A stretch of 20,007 nucleotides of DNA from positions 1 to 20,007 of the forward strand of contig CAZRHJ010000036.1 of NCBI GenBank assembly GCA_964600025.1, read 5' to 3'. Positions within the stretch are counted from its first letter, which is position 1, and every line of letters begins with the position of its first letter. Below are positions 1 through 7,807 of the stretch, one piece after another. Origin of the DNA: JADFUS01 sp964600025 (GTDB lineage: Bacteria; Bacteroidota; Bacteroidia; Bacteroidales; Rikenellaceae). The notes under the pieces are model-generated. The model made no database searches and was not told the DNA's origin. It saw only the letters and a list, made by a program, of their open reading frames with translations. Made by a program: the position numbers and the translations under genes.

Positions 1-995
1 AAATTCTTTATTAATTTGCTATATTTAAGGTTTAATTTCCCTTTAAATTCTGTGTTTTGGTCAAGACATATTCTAATAGGGGTATATTTAGCAATTATAT
101 TAATACTTTTTGTGCTTGGAGCTACGTAATTTACATTCAATTTGGAATATGACAAAGATCCAAATATAAGGTCTCCATATAGTTTATTAATCTTAAAATT
201 ACTGTATTTATGCTCGCTTACATTAAGATTGTTTACTTCGTTAATATCAACAGTCTCGTATGATGACAAAAGATTCAAATCTTCTGCTTTTTGGATTGAA
301 ATAGGACTGTATTTCGCTTGAATATTTGCTTTATTGCACTGGTTTATTGTTAATCTTCCGTATGATACATATATGTTTGCATTTTTAAATTTTTCTACAA
401 ATAATTTTCCGTAACCTACTGTTATGTTATTGTCTGTTCCAGTGATTTCTTGTAAGAATAAATGTCCATATTTAACTTCTAAGTTAGCGTTTCCAAAAAT
501 GTTTTGTATGTTCACATTTCCATATTTAACCTCTAAATTTGTATTGCCGATAGTGCTTTGTATATCTACGTTACCATATTTATTGTTAAGAACTAAATTG
601 CAGTTTTTTGGGAGTTCAACAAAGTAGTTAATTGTGCGAGATATATTTGTTAATTTTGAAGTATTTCTATAAGGCTCAAAATATGTATTTACTTGAACGC
701 TGTTATGATTGTTTGAAAGCTCCATTTTAAAAGAGTTCTTTAACATCTCAAAAACGGATTTTTTATTTGCCTTAATTTCATAAGTAATTTCAAATTTTAT
801 TTTATCGCTTGTTCCTTCTACAATTTCTATTTTACCATATTTGTTTGTTACGTCAAATGTAGCATTTTGACCAACGGAGAATTCTTTTTTAATAGTTTGT
901 TTGAATACATTTTCTTCGTCTTTTTCTTTCGAAAACACATTTGTAATCAAAAGAGTACTAAGCATTATTAGAATGCAGGATTTGTAAATTTTCAT
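1..995 (-). CDS. Secreted DUF4097-like repeat protein, partial (C-terminus outside window)
   Basis: The reading frame is open from an ATG at 995 down to the window edge (331 codons) without a stop, so the protein is truncated only by the window. The N-terminus MKIYKSCILIMLSTLLITNVFS looks like a Sec signal peptide with no lipobox. The rest is a series of short strand-like units, KYGKIEI, KYGNVDI, KYGNVNI, KYGHLFL, GYGKLFV, SYGRLTI and later KYSPISI, SYETVDI, KYSKFKI, spaced about 15-25 residues apart. This resembles the DUF4097 / 'adhesin head' beta-helix proteins that often sit beside ECF sigma factors in Bacteroidota. It starts 11 bases after the anti-sigma-like gene and is probably the third gene of that operon. 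A periplasmic or surface location is inferred; no enzymatic motif is visible. Confidence 0.75.
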   Translation of the reverse strand, partial: MKIYKSCILIMLSTLLITNVFSKEKDEENVFKQTIKKEFSVGQNATFDVTNKYGKIEIVEGTSDKIKFEITYEIKANKKSVFEMLKNSFKMELSNNHNSVQVNTYFEPYRNTSKLTNISRTINYFVELPKNCNLVLNNKYGNVDIQSTIGNTNLEVKYGNVNIQNIFGNANLEVKYGHLFLQEITGTDNNITVGYGKLFVEKFKNANIYVSYGRLTINQCNKANIQAKYSPISIQKAEDLNLLSSYETVDINEVNNLNVSEHKYSNFKINKLYGDLIFGSLSYSKLNVNYVAPSTKSINIIAKYTPIRICLDQNTEFKGKLNLKYSKLIKN

Positions 996-1006
996 AGTTT
1001 TATAGT

Positions 1007-1486
1007 TTAATAATTATCAATATTTGCAATTATATTTTTCATTGCGTTTTGTTGTGTTATTGTTGTTTCGTACAATAGTTTTCTGAACTCCTCTGGTGGG
1101 AGAATGTCTTTTAGTTTTTTGAGTTGTTCGTAATCCAAAGTCATTTTGTCTATATCCCTAATCAATTCTTTGTAATCTTTTTTAGATAGTTTTGCCTTGG
1201 ATTTTATTAAAATGTTTTGTTTTTCGTGATTTATAGTATTATCGGTGTAAATTATTAGTTCGCATAACTCGTCGCAAGGTGTTTCCGCTGGTGCTGAATT
1301 GAATAGCCAAAACGATATTAAAAACATTGCAGCAATCCCGCTTATGGCTAATGTGAATTGTTTTGTGCTTTTGCGTTTGTTTTGAGCTTTGAGTTTTTGT
1401 GCAAATCTTTCTTCGTGTCCCTCTGGTAGCGAGTTTTTCTCAGAAATCAAAGCCTCTTTGATTATGTTTTCTATATTTTTTTTCAT
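1007..1486 (-). CDS. Single-pass membrane protein, probable anti-sigma factor
   Basis: This 159-residue protein has a charged cytoplasmic N-terminus (about residues 1-43) containing LPEGHEERFAQKL, one hydrophobic segment (about 44-62, FTLAISGIAAMFLISFWLF) and a helical, Lys/Glu-rich extracytoplasmic part (about 70-159). Two cysteines (CDELC, residues 71 and 75) follow the membrane segment. Its ATG overlaps the stop codon of the upstream sigma-factor gene by four bases (ATGA), which implies translational coupling. A cytoplasmic head, one membrane span and coupling to an ECF sigma gene make an anti-sigma role likely. The N-terminus is not an obvious zinc-binding anti-sigma domain (no HxxxCxxC), so this rests on context and topology. 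The end of the protein is only 11 bases from the next gene. Confidence 0.7.
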   Translation of the reverse strand: MKKNIENIIKEALISEKNSLPEGHEERFAQKLKAQNKRKSTKQFTLAISGIAAMFLISFWLFNSAPAETPCDELCELIIYTDNTINHEKQNILIKSKAKLSKKDYKELIRDIDKMTLDYEQLKKLKDILPPEEFRKLLYETTITQQNAMKNIIANIDNY

Positions 1487-2016
1487 TTTCTTAATTTTTT
1501 GAAGTGTTCAACTACTTTTTGTTTGGCTCGGCTAAATTGTGAGCGAACAGTGGCAGTACTAATATCTAATTCTTTTGCAATTTCTTCATTGTTGTAATCC
1601 TCTACGAGTTTTAATGTCAAAATTGTTTTGTAACCCTCTGGGAGAGAGTTTATATAGTCTTTTACTTCGCTTATTTCTGGAATTTCTGAAAATTCATCAT
1701 CGTCAGTTATATAAATATCTGAAATATTGTCGCAATCCTCAAAAATTTGTTTTCGCCGTCTTACCACATCTATTGCACTATTTGTTGCAATTCTGCGAAG
1801 TGAGTATTCTAATTTTTCGGGGCAGGATAAATAGCTTTTTATATTTGAGAAAACCTTAATAAATGAATCCTGAGTTATTTCTTCTGCCTCGTTGCTGTTT
1901 TGTAATATTCTATAACACGAAGAATATACAGCCGAACTATATTTTTTGTATAGTTGCATTTGTGCCGTACTGTTGCCAGTTGCACATTTTTGTAGTAGTT
2001 CTTCGTTATTTAGCAT
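1483..2016 (-). CDS. ECF-family RNA polymerase sigma factor (sigma-70 family)
   Basis: This 177-residue protein has the two-domain layout of group IV sigma factors. Region 2 (about residues 10-75) includes FIKVFSNIKSYL preceded by EAEEITQDSF, the usual core-binding and -10-recognition helix. Region 4 (about 120-172) includes SLPEGYKTILTLKLVEDYNNEEIA and then a helix-turn-helix, LDISTATVRSQFSRAKQKV, which contacts the -35 element. There is no region 1 or 3 and the length is normal for the family. It should direct RNA polymerase to an extracytoplasmic-response regulon and be held at the membrane by the next gene's product. The start at 2016 gives the family's usual short N-terminal lead (NNEELLQKCATGN). 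The inducing signal cannot be read from the sequence. Confidence 0.93.
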   Translation of the reverse strand: MLNNEELLQKCATGNSTAQMQLYKKYSSAVYSSCYRILQNSNEAEEITQDSFIKVFSNIKSYLSCPEKLEYSLRRIATNSAIDVVRRRKQIFEDCDNISDIYITDDDEFSEIPEISEVKDYINSLPEGYKTILTLKLVEDYNNEEIAKELDISTATVRSQFSRAKQKVVEHFKKLRK

Positions 2017-2059
2017 AATAAATAGTTTCTTCTTTACTAATTATACGTATGAATATGCA

Positions 2060-2095
2060 AAACGTTGCACGAAAAAATAAATTTGTGCAACGTTT
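2060..2095. repeat. Perfect 11-bp inverted repeat between tRNA-Arg and the sigma gene
   Basis: AAACGTTGCAC (2060-2070) and GTGCAACGTTT (2085-2095) are exact inverse complements separated by a 14-base A/T loop. The repeat lies downstream of the minus-strand tRNA and 44 bases upstream of the minus-strand sigma gene. As RNA from the minus strand it would form a stable hairpin ending in UUU, so it could terminate the tRNA transcript. It could also be an operator or part of the sigma promoter. Confidence 0.7.
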
Positions 2096-2123
2096 AATTT
2101 TTTTATTTCTATATTTCTAAATG

Positions 2124-2195
2124 TAGTCTTGATGGGAATCGAACCCATATCATCAGAACCGGAATCTGAAATTTTATCCATTAAACTACAAGACC
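2124..2195 (-). tRNA. tRNA-Arg (anticodon CCG)
   Basis: Read on the minus strand, this 72-base sequence folds as a full cloverleaf. The acceptor is GGTCTTG/CAAGACT with a terminal G-U pair, followed by T8 A9. The D arm is GTTT/AAAT with GG in the loop. The anticodon stem is TCAGA/TCTGA around the loop TTCCGGT, giving anticodon CCG, which reads the Arg codon CGG. The variable loop has four bases. The T arm is ATGGG/CCCAT with loop TTCGATT, and the discriminator is A. CCA is not encoded. It lies 35 bases after radA on the same strand and may be processed from a longer radA transcript. Confidence 0.95.
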
Positions 2196-2230
2196 ATAAC
2201 TAATTTTTTTGGGAGGACAACATTATATTA

Positions 2231-3601
2231 TTATAGTTTTGCCAAGACTTCTTTTACAAGTTCTTCTACTTTCGATATATAAACAATCTCGATAGATTTA
2301 ATTTTGTCTAATGATTTAGATTTTGTATAGGAAGAAACAATGATTTTAGAAAATCCCAATCGTGCAGCTTCTTGAATTCTTTGTTCGGTACGCGAGGCAG
2401 GTCTAACTTCGCCAGAGAGTCCGACTTCTCCCGAAAAACACATAGTTTTAGGGATAGCAATATCCAAAAGTGATGATATGATAGATGCAATAATACTTAA
2501 ATCCATTCCGGGGTCTTTTACTTTGAATCCACCAGCGATATTTACAAAGGTGTCTTTTGTAATCATTTTGTAGCCAAGTCGTTTTTCTACCACTGCCAAA
2601 AGCATATTCAATCTTCGGTTTTCAAATCCTGTGCTTGTACGTTGAGGCATACCAAATGCAACGGGCGAAACTAATGACTGAACTTCTAACAAATATGGAC
2701 GAACTCCGTCTACTGTTGCACCTACGGCAATCCCGCTCAAAGTGTCATCATAATTGGTTAGCAAAATTTCGGAAGGATTGCTTATCTCGCTAAGTCCGCT
2801 GTTTTTCATCTCAAAAACTCCTATCTCGTGAGTAGCACCAAAACGATTTTTTATACCACGTATAATTCTGTAAACCGAATTACTATCTCCCTCGAATTGC
2901 AAAACCACATCTACAATATGTTCCAAAATTTTAGGCCCAGCGATTGTCCCGTCTTTTGTGATATGTCCAATCAATACGATTGGCGTCATAGATTCTTTTG
3001 CATATTTAAGCAAGCTAAGAGTTGTTTCACGAATTTGCGAAACTCCGCCTGCTGCTGACTCTACTGTGTCGCTATACATAGTCTGTATAGAGTCGATAAC
3101 AACTAAATCATATTTCTCACGGTTTAGTTCGTTGATTATGTTTTCTACGTTTGTTTCGGCGTATATAACACAATTTTCGTTTTCTATTCCGAGCCTATCG
3201 GCACGTAGTTTGATTTGTTCGGCAGATTCTTCTCCCGAAACATACAATGCGTTTAATCCTTTACTGTGGAGAATCATTTGCAGTGAAAGTGTAGATTTTC
3301 CAATCCCCGGCTCACCCCCCAGCAAAACCACTGCTCCAAGCACTATCCCTCCTCCTAAAACTCTGTTTAGTTCTCCAAACGATGTTTCTATTCTATCAAC
3401 TGAACTATTTTCTACATTTCGGATAGGAATAGGTTTAGCCACCCTTCCGCTATTTGAATTTAGCGAAGAGTGGCTTTTTGTTGTACTTACTTTTTCTTCT
3501 GCTACACTTCCCCAAGCTCCGCACTCGGTACATTTTCCGAGCCATTTGGGAAATTCTGCCCCACATTCCTTGCAGAAATATACTGTTTTAATTTTTGCCA
3601 T
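2231..3601 (-). CDS. radA: DNA repair protein RadA (Sms)
   Basis: This 456-residue protein matches the family's usual length and domain order. There is an N-terminal four-cysteine zinc finger (C10, C13, C24, C27), then a RecA-like ATPase with Walker A GGEPGIGKST (about 95-104) and Walker B LVVIDS. The RadA-specific KNRFG motif follows (about residue 250). The C-terminus is a Lon-protease-like domain (from about 290, including GGFKVKDPGMDLSI and FSGEVGLSGEVRP) that lacks protease function in this family. RadA is a branch-migration helicase that helps RecA process recombination intermediates in the cytoplasm. Its ATG overlaps the stop codon of sppA by one base (TAATG), so the two genes are transcribed together and probably translationally coupled. 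The tRNA-Arg follows. Confidence 0.97.
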   Translation of the reverse strand: MAKIKTVYFCKECGAEFPKWLGKCTECGAWGSVAEEKVSTTKSHSSLNSNSGRVAKPIPIRNVENSSVDRIETSFGELNRVLGGGIVLGAVVLLGGEPGIGKSTLSLQMILHSKGLNALYVSGEESAEQIKLRADRLGIENENCVIYAETNVENIINELNREKYDLVVIDSIQTMYSDTVESAAGGVSQIRETTLSLLKYAKESMTPIVLIGHITKDGTIAGPKILEHIVDVVLQFEGDSNSVYRIIRGIKNRFGATHEIGVFEMKNSGLSEISNPSEILLTNYDDTLSGIAVGATVDGVRPYLLEVQSLVSPVAFGMPQRTSTGFENRRLNMLLAVVEKRLGYKMITKDTFVNIAGGFKVKDPGMDLSIIASIISSLLDIAIPKTMCFSGEVGLSGEVRPASRTEQRIQEAARLGFSKIIVSSYTKSKSLDKIKSIEIVYISKVEELVKEVLAKL

Positions 3602-5385
3602 TATTGGATATTGATACTATAAGGAATAAGAGTTTGTATCTCTGAGCCATTTTTTAGGTTCATTACAAAGTCATATTCTTTTTGGAAAACTCCAAAATCT
3701 GGTTTCGATAATGCTTTTATTTTAGTTTGCATAACATTAACCAACATTTGCATATTAGGACTAACTTTATTGTTGTCAATCACAATAAAATCATCTTGAA
3801 TATTTGCTCTTTCGGCAGCAGTGATAATTGCCTCTGTCAGACCACCGTGAGCATCGACAAGTCCATTTTGTAGAGCGTCAGCACCTGTCCAAACCCTGCC
3901 TTGTGCAAGTTCCTCGACTTTGTCCATATCAAGGTTACGGCCTTCCGAAACTCTGGTTTTGAAAGTTTTATAAACTTTATTTACAGATTTTTGGAAATAA
4001 TTACGTGCAGATTGGCTCATTTTGTTGAAACTCAATGCACTTGCCATTACGTCTGAATTTTTGTTTGTGTTTACAACTTCTGTATTAACGCCAATTTTTT
4101 TCATAGTTTTGCTAATGTCAAACAAAGTTGCAAATACCCCAATCGAACCAGTTAGGGTAGTGGGTTGTGCAAAAATAAAGTCAGCAGGAGTAGCAATATA
4201 GTATCCACCACTTGCTGCATAATCTCCCATAGATACTATCAAAGGTTTTTCTTTTTGTAGCAGTGTAAGTTCTCTCCACATTAATTCACTTGCATTTGCA
4301 CTACCACCTGGTGAGTTAATTCTCAAAACAACGGCTTTTACAGTTGAGTCTTTGCGAAGTTTAATAACGTTTCTACGAAAATCTTTATCTCCAATAGTTC
4401 CGTCTGTGCTTTTGCCGTCAATAATTGCTCCTACTGCATACAATATTGCTATGCGATTTTTTGAAGTCAATACAGGTTTCCCTTCTTTGTTCTTACTACG
4501 TATAGATAGCATTGTTGAGGCATATTTTTGAATAGCCAAGAATTTGCTTTTTTTGCCAAATTTTTCGTCCAAAAGGCTTGTAACTTCGTCAGGATACATT
4601 ATTGCATCAACCAATTTATTTTCGAGAGCTTCTTCTGGCTCTGTTGCGTTCAAATTGTCTGCAAAATTATTTAACTCTTCGCTACTGATATTTCTACTTT
4701 CAGAAACCTCTTGTGTCATTCTGTTCCATATAGACCCAATCATAGCACTTGTTTGCTCACGGTTTTCTTTACTCATAGAGTTTTTGATATAAGGTTCACC
4801 AGCACTTTTGTATTTTCCAACTCTAATCAAATTTACATCAATACCGATTTTGTCGAACATATCTTTGTAGTACTGTACTTGTCCCGAAAGTCCAATCCAT
4901 TCAACACCACCGACAGGAGAAACAATAACGCTATCTGCCACAGATGCAAAATAATATGCTGCATTTCCGTAAGTGCCGTAACTATAAACTTTCTTTCCAG
5001 ATTTTTTAAATTCTTTTATTGCGTTGCGAAGTTCCTCGATAGTTGCAATAGAGTTTGCGTTACCGTTGCGAGTATCAATAAACATTGCTTCTATTTTTGG
5101 GTCGCTACCTGCCGAGATAATTGCTTGAACAGCCTTGTTTGTTGTAGTAGGCATATTTATTTTAAAAGTCTGAAAATCCATATATTCCATAGGGTTTTCT
5201 CCAACTTTATCGACAAATGGAGTTGATAGGTCTATTTGTAGTATAGAATTTGAACTGATAATAGTTTCCTTTTCGCCAAAAGAAGAAATCGCAGTAACAA
5301 TTCCTAAAAACAAAAAGAAAGGAATGGTAAAAAATGCTACAAGTGCCAACAGTGAGGCAAAGAACATTTTAAAAAATGTTTTCAT
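3601..5385 (-). CDS. sppA: Signal peptide peptidase SppA, 67K type
   Basis: SppA is a membrane-anchored, self-compartmentalising serine/lysine protease that degrades leftover signal peptides. I chose the ATG at 5385, giving 594 residues. The frame stays open upstream to 5772, but that part overlaps mrp on the other strand and would put sequence before the membrane anchor. Residues about 6-34 form the N-terminal membrane segment. Two homologous protease halves follow, as in the long E. coli-type form. The general-base lysine is in GKYKSAGEPY (about K193). The nucleophile serine is in the second half, in YAASGGYYIATP (about S392), followed by TGSIGVF. Both catalytic residues are present, so the enzyme should be active. 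It is the first gene of an operon with radA and is divergent from mrp. Confidence 0.95.
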   Translation of the reverse strand: MKTFFKMFFASLLALVAFFTIPFFLFLGIVTAISSFGEKETIISSNSILQIDLSTPFVDKVGENPMEYMDFQTFKINMPTTTNKAVQAIISAGSDPKIEAMFIDTRNGNANSIATIEELRNAIKEFKKSGKKVYSYGTYGNAAYYFASVADSVIVSPVGGVEWIGLSGQVQYYKDMFDKIGIDVNLIRVGKYKSAGEPYIKNSMSKENREQTSAMIGSIWNRMTQEVSESRNISSEELNNFADNLNATEPEEALENKLVDAIMYPDEVTSLLDEKFGKKSKFLAIQKYASTMLSIRSKNKEGKPVLTSKNRIAILYAVGAIIDGKSTDGTIGDKDFRRNVIKLRKDSTVKAVVLRINSPGGSANASELMWRELTLLQKEKPLIVSMGDYAASGGYYIATPADFIFAQPTTLTGSIGVFATLFDISKTMKKIGVNTEVVNTNKNSDVMASALSFNKMSQSARNYFQKSVNKVYKTFKTRVSEGRNLDMDKVEELAQGRVWTGADALQNGLVDAHGGLTEAIITAAERANIQDDFIVIDNNKVSPNMQMLVNVMQTKIKALSKPDFGVFQKEYDFVMNLKNGSEIQTLIPYSINIQ

Positions 5386-5410
5386 AATATTAGTTTTAGT
5401 TGAATTAAAT

Positions 5411-5451
5411 TTTATGTTGTAAAGATAAAATAATATCTTTGCATTACCAAA
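5411..5451. promoter_or_regulatory. Divergent Bacteroidota-type promoters for sppA and mrp
   Basis: For mrp (+ strand) there is a -7 box TATCTTTG at 5434-5441, preceded at 19 bases by TTTA (5411-5414). For sppA (- strand) there is TATCTTTA (5427 down to 5420), preceded at 20 bases by TTTG (5451 down to 5448). The two -7 boxes form an inverted repeat (AAAGAT … ATCTTT). The consensus in this phylum is TTTG, about 19 bases, TAnnTTTG, so each side has one exact and one near match. Confidence 0.6.
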
Positions 5452-5472
5452 TAAATTTTTATAATAATTGTT

Positions 5473-6522
5473 ATGGAAGATTTTAATATAATTGAGTTGT
5501 TGAATGACGTTATTCACCCAGAGTACGGACGTAGTTTGGTGAAAATGGGAATGATTGAACAGCTTAATGTAACGCCAGATAGCGTTAGATTTACTATTGC
5601 ACTTCGTAAGCCAAACGACCCCTTTGCTCAAAAGCTTAAAAGACACGCAATAGATGTGATTGGAAACAAATATCCAGAAGTGAAAAACAATATTGATATA
5701 TTGTTGAAAGAACCTGCACCAAAAAAATCCGCTCCTTCGCCAGAACCGAGCGAAAAGAATAAAATAAAGCACGTTGTTGCAATTTCGTCGTGTAAGGGTG
5801 GAGTAGGCAAATCTACTGTAACTGCAAATCTTGCTGTTGCACTTTCGCAGTGTGGATACTCTGTGGGTGTTATGGACGCAGATATTTATGGCCCGTCAAT
5901 GCCAAAAATGTTTGGTTTGGAGGGTTACAAGCCACTAAGCACAGGAGATGACGATGAGGCTTTGATTATACCAGCCGAAAGACACGGTGTGAAAGTCCAA
6001 TCTATTGGATTTTTTATCAATCCCGATGATGCTTTGATATGGAGAGGGCCAATGGCAACCAATACGCTAAAACAGCTATTGCACCAAACTGCTTGGGGCG
6101 AGTTAGACTATTTATTAATCGACCTTCCTCCCGGAACTGGTGATATTCACTTGACAATTATTTCTGAAATCAAAATAAATGGTTCTGTTATTGTGAGTAC
6201 TCCGCAAGAATTGGCTATTGCCGATGTTGTGCGAGGTATTGATATGTTCTGTTCGCCACACGTAAACGTTAAAGTTTTGGGTTTGGTAGAAAATATGGCT
6301 TGGTTTACTCCAAAAGAGTTGCCAGACAACAAATACTATATTTTTGGTAAAGAGGGTTGCAAAAAACTTGCAGAGGAGCGAAAATTGCCACTTTTGGCAC
6401 AAATTCCTTTGATGGCAGGTGTTAGTGATTCTACCGACAGTGGAAAAATCGAAGTATTGAACAATGTTAAGATGTTTGAGTATTTCCACGAAATGATTCA
6501 GAAAATCAACGAGCAGCTGTAA
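5473..6522 (+). CDS. mrp: Mrp/ApbC-type iron-sulfur cluster carrier ATPase
   Basis: This 349-residue cytoplasmic P-loop NTPase takes part in delivery of Fe-S clusters to target proteins. Residues 1-80 form the MIP18/DUF59-like domain found at the N-terminus of bacterial Mrp proteins. After a Pro/Ser/Lys-rich linker (about 80-97) comes the deviant Walker A motif CKGGVGKST (about 107-115), then DADIYGPSMPKMFG, the GFF…WRGPM segment and DLPPGTGD. The usual C-terminal CxxC that binds the bridging cluster is not at its normal place after ENMAWF; the sequence there is TPKELPDNKYYIFGKEGC. My recollection is that this variant is common in Bacteroidota. Transcription diverges from sppA, and an SRP RNA gene lies on the opposite strand downstream. 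Confidence 0.94.
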   Translation: MEDFNIIELLNDVIHPEYGRSLVKMGMIEQLNVTPDSVRFTIALRKPNDPFAQKLKRHAIDVIGNKYPEVKNNIDILLKEPAPKKSAPSPEPSEKNKIKHVVAISSCKGGVGKSTVTANLAVALSQCGYSVGVMDADIYGPSMPKMFGLEGYKPLSTGDDDEALIIPAERHGVKVQSIGFFINPDDALIWRGPMATNTLKQLLHQTAWGELDYLLIDLPPGTGDIHLTIISEIKINGSVIVSTPQELAIADVVRGIDMFCSPHVNVKVLGLVENMAWFTPKELPDNKYYIFGKEGCKKLAEERKLPLLAQIPLMAGVSDSTDSGKIEVLNNVKMFEYFHEMIQKINEQL

Positions 6523-6563
6523 TATTTATACGGAGCTTACTCATTTGTGAAACTAAAAGGCAC

Positions 6564-6570
6564 AAAAAAA
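6564..6570 (-). terminator. U-run at the 3' end of the SRP RNA
   Basis: On the minus strand the closing helix of the SRP RNA (…CUUACCC) is followed directly by seven T residues. Helix plus U-run would act as an intrinsic terminator. Confidence 0.65.
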
Positions 6571-6665
6571 GGGTAAGCTCCTTATATCGCACCGCTCAAC
6601 CATCTACCCTTGCTATCTTCCAATCCTGGGGGATTCGACAGGAGCTGGTCGTATAAGACTTACCC
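6571..6665 (-). ncRNA. ffs: Signal recognition particle RNA (small bacterial, 4.5S type)
   Basis: Read on the minus strand, this 95-base RNA has the SRP RNA tip: CCCCCAGG, then AUU-GGAA-GAU (GGAA tetraloop), then AGCAAGGG. This gives the conserved asymmetric loop with AGCA that binds the M domain of Ffh. The outer helix closes with GGGUAAG at the 5' end and CUUACCC at the 3' end, with UUAUA/UAUAA further in. The RNA acts with Ffh and FtsY in co-translational targeting of membrane proteins. It has its own promoter just upstream and a U-run at its 3' end. It lies antisense in the gap between mrp and mltG and does not overlap either gene. Confidence 0.95.
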
Positions 6666-6669
6666 AATG

Positions 6670-6700
6670 CAAAGGTAAGCAAAATTTGTATTTCTGCAAA
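6670..6700 (-). promoter_or_regulatory. Promoter of the SRP RNA
   Basis: On the minus strand TTTG (6700 down to 6697), a 19-base spacer and TACCTTTG (6677 down to 6670) match the Bacteroidota consensus in both boxes and in spacing. The first base of the mature RNA (6665) lies five bases after the -7 box, as expected for a transcription start. Confidence 0.85.
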
Positions 6701-6778
6701 TTTTTTGATAAAAATATTAAAATTAATAAATTAGGCATTTTGTCAAGTGCTTAAAAATCAACTAAATACCTATTTGTA

Positions 6779-7807
6779 ATGAAATTTAAAGGAGGAGCTG
6801 TTTTAGCCATATTGGGCGTGTTTGTAATGACTTATGTAATGTTTGCAGCGATAAACTATATTAGTTATAGTGTTGTAGATAGAGTAGAGAAAGATGGATT
6901 TGTGAATATTCCGACTGGCTCTAACCTTTCTGAGCAATCTATAATCTTACAAGAACAAGAGTTTATTTCGGATAGCTTGGACTATCAAACTTATGCTACA
7001 ATGATGAAAATTGATAGTGTTTATCCGGGTAGATACAAGCTCTCAAAAGGAATGAGCTACAAAGAAATGATGTCTGTTTTGAACACTGGTCGTCAAACCC
7101 CAGTCAAAGTTACTTTTACTTCTACATATTCATTTGGAAACATTGCAAGTAAAGTTTCACGTTTTATCGAGGCTGACAGTACTTCGCTTGTTGAGGCGTT
7201 TAGAAGTGATTCAGTGCAAAATCTTTTTGGTATGGATTCATTGACTATGTCTATGATGTTTGTCCCAAACACTTACGAATTTTATTGGAATACTTCGGCA
7301 GTTCAGTTTTTTGAGCGAATGCACAAAGAATACAAACGTTTTTGGTCGCAAAAAAACCGTGAACAAAGATTGGATTCACTCGGAATGACCAAGCTCCAAG
7401 CAATGACTTTGGCGTCTATTGTCTATGGCGAAACAAAATATTCTCCCGAAATGCCAACCGTTGCAGGAGTGTATATGAATAGGCTCAAAAAGCGTATGCT
7501 TTTGCAAGCCGACCCGACTGTTGTATATGCTCACGGCGATTTTGGTATTCGTAGGGTATTGAAAAAGCATCTTTTGATAGATTCTCCATACAATACCTAC
7601 AAATATTTGGGTCTTCCACCAAGTCCAATCAATTTCCCATCTATTACGGCAATAGATGCAGTTTTGAATTACAAACAAACTAATTATTTGTTTTTCTGTG
7701 CCTCTGAAATGCTTGACGGAACGCATAGATTTGCATCTACATATTCGCAGCATTTACAAAATGCTCGTAAATATGCAAAACGTTTGAATCAAGAAGGGAT
7801 AAAATAA
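6779..7807 (+). CDS. mltG: Endolytic murein transglycosylase MltG (YceG-like)
   Basis: This 342-residue protein has one N-terminal membrane segment (about residues 7-30) and an extracytoplasmic YceG domain, matching MltG in length and layout. The signature ASIVYGETKYSPEMPTVAGV contains the catalytic glutamate of the GET triplet (about E218). It is followed by YMNRLKKRMLLQADPTVVYAHG, where family members have NRL…M.LQ.DPTV.Y. An LYPGRY-like segment (VYPGRYKL, about 81) marks the LysM-like part. MltG cuts nascent glycan strands at the inner membrane and is thought to set glycan length. The gene stands alone between the SRP RNA and the susC leader. I found no convincing TAnnTTTG box right upstream of it. 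Confidence 0.95.
   Translation: MKFKGGAVLAILGVFVMTYVMFAAINYISYSVVDRVEKDGFVNIPTGSNLSEQSIILQEQEFISDSLDYQTYATMMKIDSVYPGRYKLSKGMSYKEMMSVLNTGRQTPVKVTFTSTYSFGNIASKVSRFIEADSTSLVEAFRSDSVQNLFGMDSLTMSMMFVPNTYEFYWNTSAVQFFERMHKEYKRFWSQKNREQRLDSLGMTKLQAMTLASIVYGETKYSPEMPTVAGVYMNRLKKRMLLQADPTVVYAHGDFGIRRVLKKHLLIDSPYNTYKYLGLPPSPINFPSITAIDAVLNYKQTNYLFFCASEMLDGTHRFASTYSQHLQNARKYAKRLNQEGIK

Noticed and set aside
424..627. 67-residue + strand frame near the left end
   Set aside because: It is antisense to the KYG-repeat protein, and its own repeats simply mirror that protein's repeated codons.
2958..3614. 218-residue frame on the + strand inside radA
   Set aside because: It is antisense to conserved RadA domains, has no family features and no ribosome or promoter signal.
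5386..5772. Open frame extending SppA by 129 residues upstream
   Set aside because: It overlaps the strongly supported start of mrp on the opposite strand, and the membrane-anchor start at 5385 is typical of SppA.
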